Shown in pieces: positions 25,994-35,142 of a stretch of 44,511 bases of DNA; the stretch's first letter is position 1; each line of letters starts with the position of its first letter. Origin of the DNA: Comamonadaceae bacterium (lineage in GTDB: Bacteria; Pseudomonadota; Gammaproteobacteria; Burkholderiales; Burkholderiaceae_C); assembly GCA_947476015.1 (NCBI GenBank), contig CANJOS010000006.1, forward strand, positions 1 through 44,511, read 5' to 3'. The position numbers were made by a program, and so were the translations under genes. A model generated the notes under the pieces. The model had not been told where the DNA came from. It searched no databases and saw only the letters and a program-made list of their open reading frames with translations.

Positions 25994-27217
25994 ATGAGCA
26001 TTGAAATGATCCAAGTCGAAGAGTTTAATCAAGGAACGCAAATTAAAGTGATCGGCGTGGGCGGTGGCGGCGGCAACGCCGTCGAGCACATGATTGAGCG
26101 CAACGTTCAAGGCGTTGAATTCATTTGCGCCAATACCGATGCGCAAGCATTGGCTCGCAGTGCAGCGCACCGCTTTATTCAACTGGGTCACACTGGCTTG
26201 GGCGCTGGCAGCAAACCAGAAAAAGGCCGTGATGCGGCTGAAGAAGCCATTGAAGACATTCGGGCAGCCATTGACGGCGCACACATGCTGTTCATCACGG
26301 CAGGGATGGGCGGCGGTACAGGTACTGGCGCTGCTCCCGTGATTGCACGCGTTGCGAAGGAAATGGGCATCCTCACCGTGGGTGTCGTGACGAAGCCTTT
26401 CGACTTTGAAGGCGGTCGCCGCATGGCCAGCGCTGAATCAGGTTTGGCTGAATTGGAAGCCAATGTGGACTCATTGATCGTGGTTCTCAATGAGAAACTG
26501 ATGGAATTGCCAGGTGGCGAGGACATGACACAAGACGAAGCTTTTGCACATGCCAACGATGTGCTCAAAAATGCAGTGGGCGGTATTGCTGAAATCATCA
26601 ATGTCCCTGGTCACGTGAACGTTGACTTTGAAGACGTTCGCACGGTGATGGGTGAGCCTGGCAAAGCCATGATGGGGACAGCTTCTGCCAGCGGTCCTGA
26701 TCGTGCACGCATTGCATCTGAGCAAGCGGTGGCTTGCCCCTTGTTAGAGGGCATCGACTTGTCGGGTGCCAAAGGCGTATTGGTGTTGATCAGCGCTGCC
26801 AAAGGATCTCTCAAATTGAGTGAATCCAAACAAGCCATGAACACCATTCGTGCTTATGCTTCTGAGAGCGCACACGTCATTTACGGCACAGCCTACGACG
26901 AAAGTTTGGGCGAAGAAATCCGCGTGACCGTGGTGGCCACAGGCTTGTCAAGCCAAAGTGTTCGCCGCACAGCGCCGCCATTCCAAGTGTTGCGCACGGG
27001 AACTGACAACGTGCCATTCACTGTAGACGCACATGACGCAGTGTCTCCCAAGTTGGGGGGGCAAGGCCCTGCCTTGGGCGGTGACTACGGTCGTTTGAAC
27101 ACGCCGAGCGTGTGGCGCACCAACCGCACTCAAGCTGCCGCCAAAGTGGATGGCATGGCTTCTGCCGGCATGGACGACATTGAGATCCCAGCGTTCTTGC
27201 GCAAGCAGGCTGACTGA
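25994..27217 (+). CDS. ftsZ: Tubulin-like cell division GTPase FtsZ
   Basis: A 407-residue GTPase that polymerises into the Z-ring. The tubulin signature GGGTGTG is at residues 106-112, with VIGVGGGGGNAVEHM near the N-terminus, VDFEDVRTVM in the T7 region, and a variable linker ending in the conserved C-terminal peptide DDIEIPAFLRKQAD that binds FtsA. AGGAGA precedes the ATG. It is the last divisome gene of the cluster. Confidence 0.98.
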   Translation: MSIEMIQVEEFNQGTQIKVIGVGGGGGNAVEHMIERNVQGVEFICANTDAQALARSAAHRFIQLGHTGLGAGSKPEKGRDAAEEAIEDIRAAIDGAHMLFITAGMGGGTGTGAAPVIARVAKEMGILTVGVVTKPFDFEGGRRMASAESGLAELEANVDSLIVVLNEKLMELPGGEDMTQDEAFAHANDVLKNAVGGIAEIINVPGHVNVDFEDVRTVMGEPGKAMMGTASASGPDRARIASEQAVACPLLEGIDLSGAKGVLVLISAAKGSLKLSESKQAMNTIRAYASESAHVIYGTAYDESLGEEIRVTVVATGLSSQSVRRTAPPFQVLRTGTDNVPFTVDAHDAVSPKLGGQGPALGGDYGRLNTPSVWRTNRTQAAAKVDGMASAGMDDIEIPAFLRKQAD

Positions 27218-27273
27218 TTTTTTCAAACAGTGGGTCTTAAAACCCTCTTCAAGCAAGCCTGGGCCTGAGAAAT

Positions 27274-27279
27274 TAAAAT
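27274..27279 (+). promoter_or_regulatory. Putative -10 box of lpxC (leaderless type)
   Basis: TAAAAT lies 6 nt before the lpxC ATG, with no Shine-Dalgarno site in the spacer (CAGACC). If used, lpxC has its own transcript starting at the AUG in addition to read-through from ftsZ. Confidence 0.45.
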
Positions 27280-27285
27280 CAGACC

Positions 27286-28209
27286 ATGCTTGCTCAAAGA
27301 ACCATCAAAACCCTCACACAGGCTGTGGGTGTGGGTTTGCACAGTGGCCAGCGTGTTGAACTCACGCTGAGGCCCGCTGCGCCCAATTCGGGCATTGTGT
27401 TTCGGCGCGTCGATTTGGCCGAACCTGTCGACATTCACATTTCTGCGCAAAGTGTCACGGACACCCGATTGGCATCTACCATTTCCAGTGGCCAAGCCAA
27501 AGTTCACACCGTTGAACATTTGATGTCGGCCTGTGCAGGCTTGGGCATTGACAACTTGGTCATCGATATCACGGCAGAAGAAGTGCCTATTCTGGATGGC
27601 TCGGCCTCCTCATTTGTGTTTCTGCTTCAAAGCGCCGGCATTGAATTGCAGAAAGTGCCCAAGCAGTTCATCCGTGTTTTAAAAACAGTGGAAGTGAAAG
27701 ACGGTCAAGGCGAGAACATCAAGTGGGCCAAGTTAGAGCCTTACAACGGCTACCGACTCAGTTTTGAAATTGATTTTCACCACCCTGCAGTCGACTCCAC
27801 AGGGCAGCAGGTGGTGTTTGACATGGGGCGCGACGTGTATGCCCGAGACATCGCAAGGGCGCGCACCTTTGGCTTTACCAAGGACGTTGAAATGCTGCGC
27901 TCCAATGGTTTGGCTTTGGGCGGTGGTTTAGACAATGCCATCGTGATGGACGACTACAAAGTGCTGAACAGCGATGGCCTGCGCTATGACGACGAATTTG
28001 TGAAACACAAAATCTTAGACGCCATGGGTGATTTGTACTTGGTGGGCAAACCCTTGATTGCCAGTTACACCGCGTTTCGCTCGGGACACGCCATGAACAA
28101 CCAACTCCTCAGGGCATTGCTGGACCAGCCTGAGGCCTATGAAATCGTCAGTTTCGATGATGTTAAAAAAGCCCCTGAGGGTTTTGCGTTGCCGGTTCGG
28201 GCTTGGTGA
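27286..28209 (+). CDS. lpxC: UDP-3-O-acyl-GlcNAc deacetylase LpxC
   Basis: A 307-residue zinc deacetylase catalysing the committed step of lipid A synthesis. Zinc and catalytic motifs: [34 protein letters not shown], the [16 protein letters not shown] loop and [17 protein letters not shown], with the C-terminal His in RSGHAMNN. The start [21 protein letters not shown] is the family N-terminus. It sits 68 bp after ftsZ, the usual end of the dcw cluster. Confidence 0.97.
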   Translation: MLAQRTIKTLTQAVGVGLHSGQRVELTLRPAAPNSGIVFRRVDLAEPVDIHISAQSVTDTRLASTISSGQAKVHTVEHLMSACAGLGIDNLVIDITAEEVPILDGSASSFVFLLQSAGIELQKVPKQFIRVLKTVEVKDGQGENIKWAKLEPYNGYRLSFEIDFHHPAVDSTGQQVVFDMGRDVYARDIARARTFGFTKDVEMLRSNGLALGGGLDNAIVMDDYKVLNSDGLRYDDEFVKHKILDAMGDLYLVGKPLIASYTAFRSGHAMNNQLLRALLDQPEAYEIVSFDDVKKAPEGFALPVRAW

Positions 28210-28219
28210 ATTTTTCAAA

Positions 28220-29449
28220 ATGACCACAACAACTCAGCCGTCTTTGAAAGACTTGCTGTCACATCAACCCTTTCTTCGTTTCTGGTTGGCTCGCTTGGCT
28301 GGCATTTGCGCCAATCAAATGTTGATGGTGGCCTTGGCATGGCACATGTATGAATTAACCGGCAGTGCCTGGGATTTGGGTTTGGTGGGCTTGTTTCAAT
28401 TTGTGCCCGCCTTGATTCTGACTTTGCCTGCAGGCCATGTCGTCGACAGGTTTCATAAACTGCACATTTATGCAGCCTGCATGCTCATTCAGGCAGCGGT
28501 TGCAGCGCTCTTGGTTTGGGGCACTCACTCTGATGCCGTCAACCGTGAATGGGTCTTGTTTGTCTCTGCTGTGTTGGGCATGGTGCGGTCTTTTCAAATG
28601 CCCACCCAGCAAGCGCTCACCCCACATTTGGTGCCGCCCAATTTGATGCAACGCGCTGTGGCCCTCAGCTCCTCGGGCGTTCAAGTGGCCGTCATTGGTG
28701 GTCCTGCACTGGGGGGTCTTTTGTATGCCGTGCATGTCAATGCGGTGTATGTGATTTGCGCGGTCTTGCTCATGATGGCTTTTTTCTTGACCCTCACTGT
28801 TCGATATAAGCACAAGCCCTCCAACGCTGCTGACGATTGGCACAGTGTTCTGGCGGGCGCTTATTTCGTGTGGCATCACAAGGTGCTGTTGGGTGCTGTG
28901 GCATTGGATTTATTTGCCGTTTTATTGGGCGGCGTGACGGCCTTGCTGCCCATTTACGCCAAGGATATTTTGCACACAGGCCCAGAAGGGCTGGGTATTC
29001 TGCGATCGGCACCTGCCGTGGGGGCCTTGGTGATGGCGGGTCTGCTGACGCAATGGCCGATTGAAAGACGCGTCGGCAAATGGCTTCTTATTTCGGTAGC
29101 CGTTTTCGGATTGGCCAATTTTGTGTTTGGACTGTCAACTCACATGGGCTTGTCGATTGCCGCGCTCATGGTCGCTGGTGCAGCAGACAACGTCAGTGTG
29201 GTCACTCGCTTGACCTTGCTTCAGCTTGAGACACCCGAGGACATGCGGGGTCGGGTGGCTGCCGTGAATTCAATTTTCATTGGTGCATCCAACCAATTGG
29301 GTGAGTTTGAATCGGGCGCAACGGCGGCGCTCTGGGGGCCAGTGGCATCGGTACTTTTTGGCGGTTTGGCCACAGTCGGTGTGGCGCTTGCGGCTGTGAA
29401 GGTTTTCCCAGACTTGGCGAACAGAGACCGCATGCTGATACCGAAATAA
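28220..29449 (+). CDS. MFS transporter of the EntS-like (MFS_3) type
   Basis: A 409-residue inner-membrane transporter with about 12 predicted helices. The pattern FLRFWLARLAGICANQMLMVALAWHMYELTGSAWDLGLVGLFQFVP and AGHVVDRFHK (loop 2-3 motif A) is typical of MFS_3/enterobactin-exporter-like proteins, and RLTLLQLETPEDMRGRVAAVNSIFIGASNQLGEFESG is the usual second-half signature. The substrate is unknown. The ORF track starts inside lpxC; ATG 28220, 10 bp after the lpxC stop, restores the MFS N-terminus. No Shine-Dalgarno site is obvious. It is convergent with ruvC. Confidence 0.85.
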   Translation: MTTTTQPSLKDLLSHQPFLRFWLARLAGICANQMLMVALAWHMYELTGSAWDLGLVGLFQFVPALILTLPAGHVVDRFHKLHIYAACMLIQAAVAALLVWGTHSDAVNREWVLFVSAVLGMVRSFQMPTQQALTPHLVPPNLMQRAVALSSSGVQVAVIGGPALGGLLYAVHVNAVYVICAVLLMMAFFLTLTVRYKHKPSNAADDWHSVLAGAYFVWHHKVLLGAVALDLFAVLLGGVTALLPIYAKDILHTGPEGLGILRSAPAVGALVMAGLLTQWPIERRVGKWLLISVAVFGLANFVFGLSTHMGLSIAALMVAGAADNVSVVTRLTLLQLETPEDMRGRVAAVNSIFIGASNQLGEFESGATAALWGPVASVLFGGLATVGVALAAVKVFPDLANRDRMLIPK

Positions 29450-29487
29450 AGCGCCTTGAATGCAGAGGCCAATTGTCTGCGCAGGAC

Positions 29488-30036
29488 CTAATGGCTTCGA
29501 CCATCCCTGTACATGCCGTGTGTTTTCCGGTTGAGCAGGTCCAAGGCCGCCAGTTTGTTCATAGAAGGGCTTGCGTGTGCATGCGTGATGGCCAAACCCA
29601 GCGCGTCCGCGGCATCAGGCCCTGGCACAGAAGGCAGTTTGAGCATGCGTTTGACCATCTCCTGAACTTGTGACTTGGCAGCTCTGCCTTGGCCGGTGAT
29701 GGCTTTTTTCATTTGCAAAGCGGTGTATTCCGCCACAGGCAAATTGCAAGAAACCAAAGCGGTGAGGCAGCAGCCTCGAGCTTGTCCTAAGAGCAATGTG
29801 GCTTGGGGGTTCACATTGACAAAAACAATCTCTACCGATGCCGATGAGGGTTGATAACGTTGGTTGATTTCGAGAATGCCGTCAAAAATGACTTTCAATC
29901 GATGGGGTAAGTGACCCTGGTGAACCTTGTCAGTTTGAATGACGCCACTGGCCACGTAGGTGAGTTGGGAGCCCTGCACATCAATCACACCAAAACCGGT
30001 GGTTTGCAAGCCAGGATCGATACCAAGAATTCTCAT
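29488..30036 (-). CDS. ruvC: Holliday junction resolvase RuvC
   Basis: A 182-residue RNase H-fold endonuclease that cuts Holliday junctions. Acidic active-site residues are visible: Asp7 in [14 protein letters not shown], Glu in [11 protein letters not shown] and the paired Asp in [17 protein letters not shown]. ruvA and ruvB are not in the window. It is the last gene of the minus-strand group rnb-tonB-mtgA-ruvC but has its own probable -10 hexamer. The C-terminus ([14 protein letters not shown]) is a short unconserved tail. Confidence 0.95.
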   Translation of the reverse strand: MRILGIDPGLQTTGFGVIDVQGSQLTYVASGVIQTDKVHQGHLPHRLKVIFDGILEINQRYQPSSASVEIVFVNVNPQATLLLGQARGCCLTALVSCNLPVAEYTALQMKKAITGQGRAAKSQVQEMVKRMLKLPSVPGPDAADALGLAITHAHASPSMNKLAALDLLNRKTHGMYRDGRSH

Positions 30037-30042
30037 GGGCTT

Positions 30043-30048
30043 ATTTTG
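30043..30048 (-). promoter_or_regulatory. Putative -10 box of ruvC (leaderless type)
   Basis: On the minus strand CAAAAT is followed by six bases (AAGCCC) and the ruvC ATG. No Shine-Dalgarno site. Same geometry as at the other nine starts. Confidence 0.35.
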
Positions 30049-30057
30049 CGTGCTTGT

Positions 30058-30804
30058 TCATGGCAATGCAACATCGTTCATGCGCAACATGATGGTCTGA
30101 GCACGATCGCTTAAGTAAACAGATTGGGGCAGCTTTTCAAAATACCGCGGCCGCGGCAACATGACGGCCAAACGCGCCGATTCCCATGCGGTGAGTTTCC
30201 CTGCTGATTTCTGAAAGTAGTGTTGCGCTGCTGCTTCTGCTCCAAAAACACCTTGACCCCATTCAACATGGTTCAAGTAAAGCGTGAGAATTTCTTGTTT
30301 GCTTAAAAAAGACTCCAAAGCCAGTGTGATCACCCACTCTTGTGCTTTGCGAAGCATGGTTCTCTCGCCGGTGAGCAATAAATTTTTCGCCAACTGTTGT
30401 GTGATGGTGGAGCCGCCCACAATTTTGGGTGCGACTGTTTTAGCGTCTTTCTTGGCTGCAGCCATGGCGTCTAGTTTGGCTTGGGCTTTGGAATTTTTAC
30501 GCCATGCTTTTTCAATCGATTCCCACCAAACACCATTGTGCTGTGTAAAGGCGCTGTCCTCGGATGCCAGCACCGCACGTTTGAGTTGCGTTGAAATTTG
30601 GTCGGCAGAGTTCCATTTCTGTCGCCATTGCAAACTGCCTGGTGCAGCGATCATTTGCCAAGCTTGAGATCGCTCAAAGGCCGTTGAACTGGGGTTCACC
30701 CAAGCCATGAAGGCAACACGGCCTGCCATGAAAACTTGCAGCAATATCAGACTGACAAGCACAAGACCTGCCCATTGTTTAAGTGCAATAAAAAGATGAC
30801 GCAT
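30058..30804 (-). CDS. mtgA: Monofunctional peptidoglycan glycosyltransferase MtgA
   Basis: A 248-residue membrane-anchored GT51 enzyme that polymerises glycan strands from lipid II. One N-terminal transmembrane helix (WAGLVLVSLILLQVFMAGRVAFM) precedes the GT51 domain with the catalytic-Glu motif SEDSAFTQHNGVWWESIE, GGSTITQQLAKNLLL, YLNHVEWGQGVFGAEAAAQHYF and PRPRYF. A Lys/Ala-rich insertion (AQAKLDAMAAAKKDAKTV) lies in the lobe after the active site. The ORF track starts at a TTG (30816); ATG 30804 is preferred. It follows tonB by 32 bp. Confidence 0.93.
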   Translation of the reverse strand: MRHLFIALKQWAGLVLVSLILLQVFMAGRVAFMAWVNPSSTAFERSQAWQMIAAPGSLQWRQKWNSADQISTQLKRAVLASEDSAFTQHNGVWWESIEKAWRKNSKAQAKLDAMAAAKKDAKTVAPKIVGGSTITQQLAKNLLLTGERTMLRKAQEWVITLALESFLSKQEILTLYLNHVEWGQGVFGAEAAAQHYFQKSAGKLTAWESARLAVMLPRPRYFEKLPQSVYLSDRAQTIMLRMNDVALP

Positions 30805-30836
30805 GGTCAATTGCAAGAGGGGTGACGCATTGCTGA

Positions 30837-31739
30837 CTATTTTTGTGGGCCAGAAGGGGCGGCTAACATGTGTGTGGCCAGTGTTTCGTCTTTGGAAAAT
30901 TGAAAACGCGTGACCACCACCAACTGGTCGGCTTGTCGTTTCATTTCAAGTGTGAAAGGATCAAAAGGTGCAGCGCCTCTGACAATGGCTTGTGCGCGTT
31001 GGTCCAAAATGGTTTTGCCTGAGCCATTGGCCACTTCGGTGCTTAAGACCTTGCCTTGGTCATTCAACACAATGACCATGGTGAGACTGCCATAGAGTTT
31101 TTCACCAGCAGCTTGAGGGAAATTTTCAGTCCCTGTGGTCTCAATGGTGCGGCGCATTTTGTCGTAATAACGCGCATAAGCCACTTCTTGAGTCGCAGGG
31201 CCAATGTAGCGTTTTTTAGGCCCACCCTGCAGGGCTTGCGATTGTTTTTCAATCAGTGCCAGTTGACGCGAGAGTTGGTTTTGACGGTCAGCCAGAGTCT
31301 CCGTTTGCTTGGCATCGTTGGTGGCATTGGCTTGTTGGCTGTTGAGCGCTTGAAGTTCTTGTTTTAACTGCTGTATCAAATGCATCTGCTCTTGCTTCAG
31401 AGTGGCCATGTTTTTTTCGATCTGCTGAAGTGCCAGACCATTTTGTTCTTGTGAGTTGGCAGCAAGCGGGCTGCTCTGAAAGGTATTGCCAGCCATTTGA
31501 CCGCCGCCCGCAAGGCTCACTTGTGCCAAAGCCTGAGGATTCTCGGGAGCTTGCATGCTGCGTGCGTTCACCAAGACCACTTCCAAGCTGCTCGATTCAA
31601 AGAGGCGATCATAAGTCGCTGGCGAAGCCCATTTGAGCGAGAGCAATGAGGCATGCAAAAGCACCGAAACACCCAGCGCCCAGAGCAAGGCACGGTGAGA
31701 ATGTTGAGAAGAAGAAAAAGCGACAGCAGGGACCATCAT
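30837..31739 (-). CDS. TonB-family energy transducer with coiled-coil linker
   Basis: A 300-residue protein with one N-terminal transmembrane helix (about 17-36, LLWALGVSVLLHASLLSLKW), a Gln-rich coiled coil (about 100-175, IEKNMATLKQEQMHLIQQLKQ) and a C-terminal TonB/TolA-like domain (YYDKMRRTIETTGTENFP...GSLTMVIVLNDQGKVLS). It probably spans the periplasm and passes proton-motive energy to an outer-membrane receptor, or works as a TolA-like tether. No exbB/exbD is nearby and the usual Pro-rich spacer is replaced by a coiled coil. The start ATG overlaps the rnb stop (ATGA); a second ATG follows at once. Confidence 0.85.
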   Translation of the reverse strand: MMVPAVAFSSSQHSHRALLWALGVSVLLHASLLSLKWASPATYDRLFESSSLEVVLVNARSMQAPENPQALAQVSLAGGGQMAGNTFQSSPLAANSQEQNGLALQQIEKNMATLKQEQMHLIQQLKQELQALNSQQANATNDAKQTETLADRQNQLSRQLALIEKQSQALQGGPKKRYIGPATQEVAYARYYDKMRRTIETTGTENFPQAAGEKLYGSLTMVIVLNDQGKVLSTEVANGSGKTILDQRAQAIVRGAAPFDPFTLEMKRQADQLVVVTRFQFSKDETLATHMLAAPSGPQK

Positions 31740-33820
31740 GAGGGCGTGGGAGCGTCTTCAGTAGGCGCTTCGTTAACGTTCAAGGCGATGGCAATGGGGC
31801 CTGTTGCTGAATCTTCTAAATCGTCCATGGTGTCGTCTAAGTTTTCATCGGCGTCCGCGGATGCAGCTTGCGAGTTGTTGATCTTTTCAATCACGGTGCC
31901 ACTCAGATCCAAGGCCATGGTATCCATCGCCCCCAGCTTGACTTTGACTTTGTCTCCGCGCATCAGACCCGCAGCGCCCATGACGGTGAGCATCAGGGGC
32001 AACTGATCGGCCCGCACCAGCCAACTGCCTGCCCCCATCTCTTTGACCAAGCTGGCCACCACCTCGGTGACGTTCTCCTGCTGCACATATTTCAGGGTCC
32101 AAAATCGTTCCATACCAGATTGGTAGCTGTTGTAGGCTGTATAGGCTGCATCAAAGGCGCTGATGATGGCAAATAACTGTGCGTCTTTGGGCTTGAAGGG
32201 CGCCGCCAAGGCCGCCGTTGCGCCGTGTTTGGCGCATGCAATGATTTGCCATTGGTTGACCAGGTCTGTGTAACGGCGCAATGGCGATGTGCTCCAAGCA
32301 TAGGCAGGAACGCCAATGCCTGCGTGTGGCAGTGCTTTGGTGCCCATGCGAACTTTCACCCCAGGTGCCATACTGGCTTGGCTTCTGTAGATGGCGGGGA
32401 CCCCTAAACTTGCCAACCACTGGCCCCAGGTGCTGTTGGCCAGAATCATGGCTTCGGCCACAATCAAGTCCAATGGGGCGCCGCGTTGCCGAACACTGAT
32501 TTGAACGGGCTCGTTGCCAGTCGGCGCGCCTTCATGACTGTCGCGCACCAAACGAAAGTTGTAGTCGGGGCGGTTGAAGGTTTCTGGCTTGCCTCGAACC
32601 ACCTCGCGACCTGCTTTCAAGTGCTGAGCCAAACGCCAAAAAAATGCCAAGCTGCTGTGAGAAATAGGCAGTTCTGGCTCGCCTTCTCGTGTGACTGGAG
32701 AAGAGTTTTCTAGCCACTCTGCTGTGACCCAGTTGTCGAGTTGGTCATGTCGGAGATTAGCGGCAATGGGAACACGCTCTAGTTTGGTTTCGCTGTGTTG
32801 AATGCTGAGCGTGGCTTCGTCAAAGCTCACATAAAGCGAGACGGCAGGGCAAGCCTGTCCTTCTGCCAAGGTGTAACGCTGTACCACTTCGTCTGGCAAC
32901 ATGGTGATTTTGTAACCCGGCATGTAAACCGTAGAAAGACGCGAGCGGCCGACATGGTCTATGGCGCTGCTGGGTTCAATCGCCAAGCCTGGCGCGGCAA
33001 TGTGAATGCCCACTACTACCGTGCCTGTTCCCAAGCCTTGCAATGACAAGGCATCGTCAATTTCTGTTGTTTGAGAATCGTCGATGGAATAGGCTTGAAC
33101 ACTTGCCAAAGGCAGTTCTTGCGCAATGGCAGGTGCTTCCAATTTGGGAAAGCCAGTGCCTTTGGGAAAGTTGTCAAATAGAAAACGTTGCCAGTGAAAG
33201 TCATAAGCGCTGGCAATAGCGCCTGCATTTTGCAAAAGCGTCAGGGGTGCGGTTTGACTGCTTCGACTGGCCTCGACCACGGCCTTGTATTCGGGTGCAT
33301 TCTTGTCTGGCCTGAATAAAATTTTATAAAGTTGCTGTTTGATCGGCACGGGGCATTGCCCCGCGATGAGATCTTGCGACCAACTTTCAATTTGCGCTTG
33401 AATTTGTTTTTTCTTCTCAATACCCGCCAGCGCCAGTTGCACGGTTTCTGCGCTTGCTTTTTTGAAACGCCCCTTGCCTGCACGTCGAAAATAATGGGGA
33501 GCTTCATACAGCCGAATGAGTGCACCCACCTGTTGTACGGTGTTGGCATCGGCGTTGAAATATTCGCGTGCCACATCGGCAAAACCAAATTCAGTATCGG
33601 GCGCAAATTCCCACGCCAAATCAAGCTCAATACTTTGGCTGATGGTGGTGGCTTCAGCCAGAAGTTGGGCAGGCGCAGGCTTGTCAAATTTCAAAAGCAC
33701 ATTGGCACCTTTGACTTTGACCCTTTTGCCGCTGTCCAATTCCACCTGAACCGAGGCCTCTGCCTCTGACAGGACGCGCCCAGCAACAAATTTGCCAGCT
33801 TCTTCAAACAATAAAAACAT
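31736..33820 (-). CDS. RNB-domain 3'-5' exoribonuclease (RNase II/VacB family)
   Basis: A 694-residue processive exoribonuclease that degrades single-stranded RNA. The catalytic RNB domain starts near residue 240 with SIDDSQTTEIDDALSL, which carries the metal-binding Asp cluster, and continues with GIHIAAPG, STVYMPG, the AEAMILANSTWGQWLA helix and WSTSPLRRYTDLVNQ. An S1-like C-terminal segment follows (DKVKVKLGAMDTMALDLSGTV), then an acidic tail. RNase II is more likely than RNase R given the length. It heads the rnb-tonB-mtgA group. Confidence 0.9.
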   Translation of the reverse strand: MFLLFEEAGKFVAGRVLSEAEASVQVELDSGKRVKVKGANVLLKFDKPAPAQLLAEATTISQSIELDLAWEFAPDTEFGFADVAREYFNADANTVQQVGALIRLYEAPHYFRRAGKGRFKKASAETVQLALAGIEKKKQIQAQIESWSQDLIAGQCPVPIKQQLYKILFRPDKNAPEYKAVVEASRSSQTAPLTLLQNAGAIASAYDFHWQRFLFDNFPKGTGFPKLEAPAIAQELPLASVQAYSIDDSQTTEIDDALSLQGLGTGTVVVGIHIAAPGLAIEPSSAIDHVGRSRLSTVYMPGYKITMLPDEVVQRYTLAEGQACPAVSLYVSFDEATLSIQHSETKLERVPIAANLRHDQLDNWVTAEWLENSSPVTREGEPELPISHSSLAFFWRLAQHLKAGREVVRGKPETFNRPDYNFRLVRDSHEGAPTGNEPVQISVRQRGAPLDLIVAEAMILANSTWGQWLASLGVPAIYRSQASMAPGVKVRMGTKALPHAGIGVPAYAWSTSPLRRYTDLVNQWQIIACAKHGATAALAAPFKPKDAQLFAIISAFDAAYTAYNSYQSGMERFWTLKYVQQENVTEVVASLVKEMGAGSWLVRADQLPLMLTVMGAAGLMRGDKVKVKLGAMDTMALDLSGTVIEKINNSQAASADADENLDDTMDDLEDSATGPIAIALNVNEAPTEDAPTPS

Positions 33821-33827
33821 GAGCCAG

Positions 33828-33833
33828 ATTGTC
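33828..33833 (-). promoter_or_regulatory. Putative -10 box of rnb (leaderless type)
   Basis: On the minus strand GACAAT is followed by seven bases (CTGGCTC) and the ATG of the exoribonuclease. No Shine-Dalgarno site. Confidence 0.4.
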
Positions 33834-33908
33834 CCATGAGGCGAGCCTTCGAGGAGAAGACTCGGACTGAAAATAGGGCTTCTGCCAAATAATGATGTTC
33901 AAGCGAAC

Positions 33909-33914
33909 GATAAT
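33909..33914 (+). promoter_or_regulatory. Putative -10 box of rodA (leaderless type)
   Basis: GATAAT is followed by six bases (TCAGAC) and the rodA ATG at 33921. No Shine-Dalgarno site and no convincing -35 box. The 100-bp rnb-rodA gap carries this and the rnb box, pointing apart. Confidence 0.45.
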
Positions 33915-33920
33915 TCAGAC

Positions 33921-35075
33921 ATGTCTCGCGTCATTGAAAAACCCAGTTTGCGCTCACGCCTCCTTTATTTATTTGAAGGATTGGACGGTCCGTTGGCTTT
34001 TGCGGTGTTTATTTTGGCCTGTGCGGGTTTGCTCATCATGTACTCCTCAGGCTATGACCATGGCACGCGCTTTGTGGACCATGGCCGCAACATGATGATT
34101 GCGGCCATCATCATGTTTGTGGTCGCCCAAATTCCCCCCCAAAGACTCATGACCTTGGCCGTGCCCATTTACACCGTGGGCGTGGCCTTGCTGATTGCGG
34201 TGGCTATTTTCGGCATTACCAAAAAAGGGGCGCGCCGCTGGCTTAATTTGGGCGTGGTCATTCAGCCCAGTGAAATTCTAAAAATTGCCATGCCGCTGAT
34301 GCTGGCTTGGTGGTTTCAAAAAAGGGAAGGTCAATTACGGCCCCTTGATTTTGGAGTAGCTGCCTTGTTGCTCATGGTTCCGGTGGGATTGATCATCCGT
34401 CAGCCCGATCTGGGCACAGCCTTGTTGGTCTTGAGTACGGGGGTTGCAGTGCTGTTTTTTGCGGGCCTCAGCTGGCGCCTGATCTTGCCACCCGTGGTGG
34501 TCGGCGTGGCGGGCATTGTGTTTTTGATTATTTTCGAGTCGCAGTTGTGTGCCGAGGGGATTGATTGGAAAGTCTTGCACGAGTACCAGCGCCAGCGAAT
34601 TTGTACCTTGCTAGATCCAGCCAGAGACCCCTTGGGCAAGGGTTTTCACATCATTCAAGGCATGATTGCCATTGGCTCAGGTGGCTTTTGGGGCAAGGGC
34701 TTCATGCAAGGCACACAAACCCATTTGGAGTTCATCCCTGAAAGAACCACCGACTTTATTTTTGCGGCTTTCTCAGAAGAGTTCGGTCTGGTGGGCACCC
34801 TCTTGTTGATCACTGGATTTTTCTTCTTGGTTTTTCGGGGTTTGGTCATTGCCCGAGAGGCGCCCACCTTGTTCACACGACTCTTGGCGGGCAGTGTCAG
34901 CATGATTTTCTTCACCTATGCGTTTGTGAACATGGGCATGGTGAGTGGCATCTTGCCTGTGGTGGGCGTGCCCTTGCCCTTTATCAGCTACGGCGGTACC
35001 GCCATGGTGACCTTGGGTTTGGGTTTGGGCATTTTGATGTCTATTGCGAAAGCTCGCCGCCTGGTCCAGACCTGA
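33921..35075 (+). CDS. rodA: Elongasome peptidoglycan polymerase RodA (SEDS)
   Basis: A 384-residue polytopic SEDS glycosyltransferase for side-wall synthesis, normally paired with PBP2 (mrdA). About ten transmembrane helices; motifs KKGARRWLNLGVVIQPSEILKIAMP, IIRQPDLGTALLV, LGKGFHIIQGMIAIGSGG, IPERTTDFIFAAFSEEFGLVG and PFISYGGTAMVTLGLGLGI. The MreCD and mrdA genes usually upstream are not here. RodA rather than FtsW is chosen because a typical FtsW is already in the dcw cluster and the sequence is RodA-like. Confidence 0.94.
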   Translation: MSRVIEKPSLRSRLLYLFEGLDGPLAFAVFILACAGLLIMYSSGYDHGTRFVDHGRNMMIAAIIMFVVAQIPPQRLMTLAVPIYTVGVALLIAVAIFGITKKGARRWLNLGVVIQPSEILKIAMPLMLAWWFQKREGQLRPLDFGVAALLLMVPVGLIIRQPDLGTALLVLSTGVAVLFFAGLSWRLILPPVVVGVAGIVFLIIFESQLCAEGIDWKVLHEYQRQRICTLLDPARDPLGKGFHIIQGMIAIGSGGFWGKGFMQGTQTHLEFIPERTTDFIFAAFSEEFGLVGTLLLITGFFFLVFRGLVIAREAPTLFTRLLAGSVSMIFFTYAFVNMGMVSGILPVVGVPLPFISYGGTAMVTLGLGLGILMSIAKARRLVQT

Positions 35076-35130
35076 GGGGGACATTGGAGCCAGCCCCAGC
35101 CTCACTTGAGCAGGGCTTTCTGGCCTTGCC

Positions 35131-35136
35131 TACAAT
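35131..35136 (+). promoter_or_regulatory. Putative -10 box of tldD (leaderless type)
   Basis: TACAAT is followed by GGCGTC and the tldD ATG. TTGAGC (35106-35111) is a possible -35, but with a long 19-nt spacer. The 10-mer ACAATGGCGT is shared with the rlmI-like gene. Confidence 0.5.
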
Positions 35137-35142
35137 GGCGTC

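Noticed and set aside
27232-27245. GGGT-N6-ACCC between ftsZ and lpxC as a terminator
   Set aside because: Only four base pairs and no following T-run; too weak to call.
28208-28219. GAATTT before the MFS gene as a further leaderless -10 box
   Set aside because: Matches the -10 consensus at too few positions, and the gene is 10 bp after lpxC, so it is probably co-transcribed.
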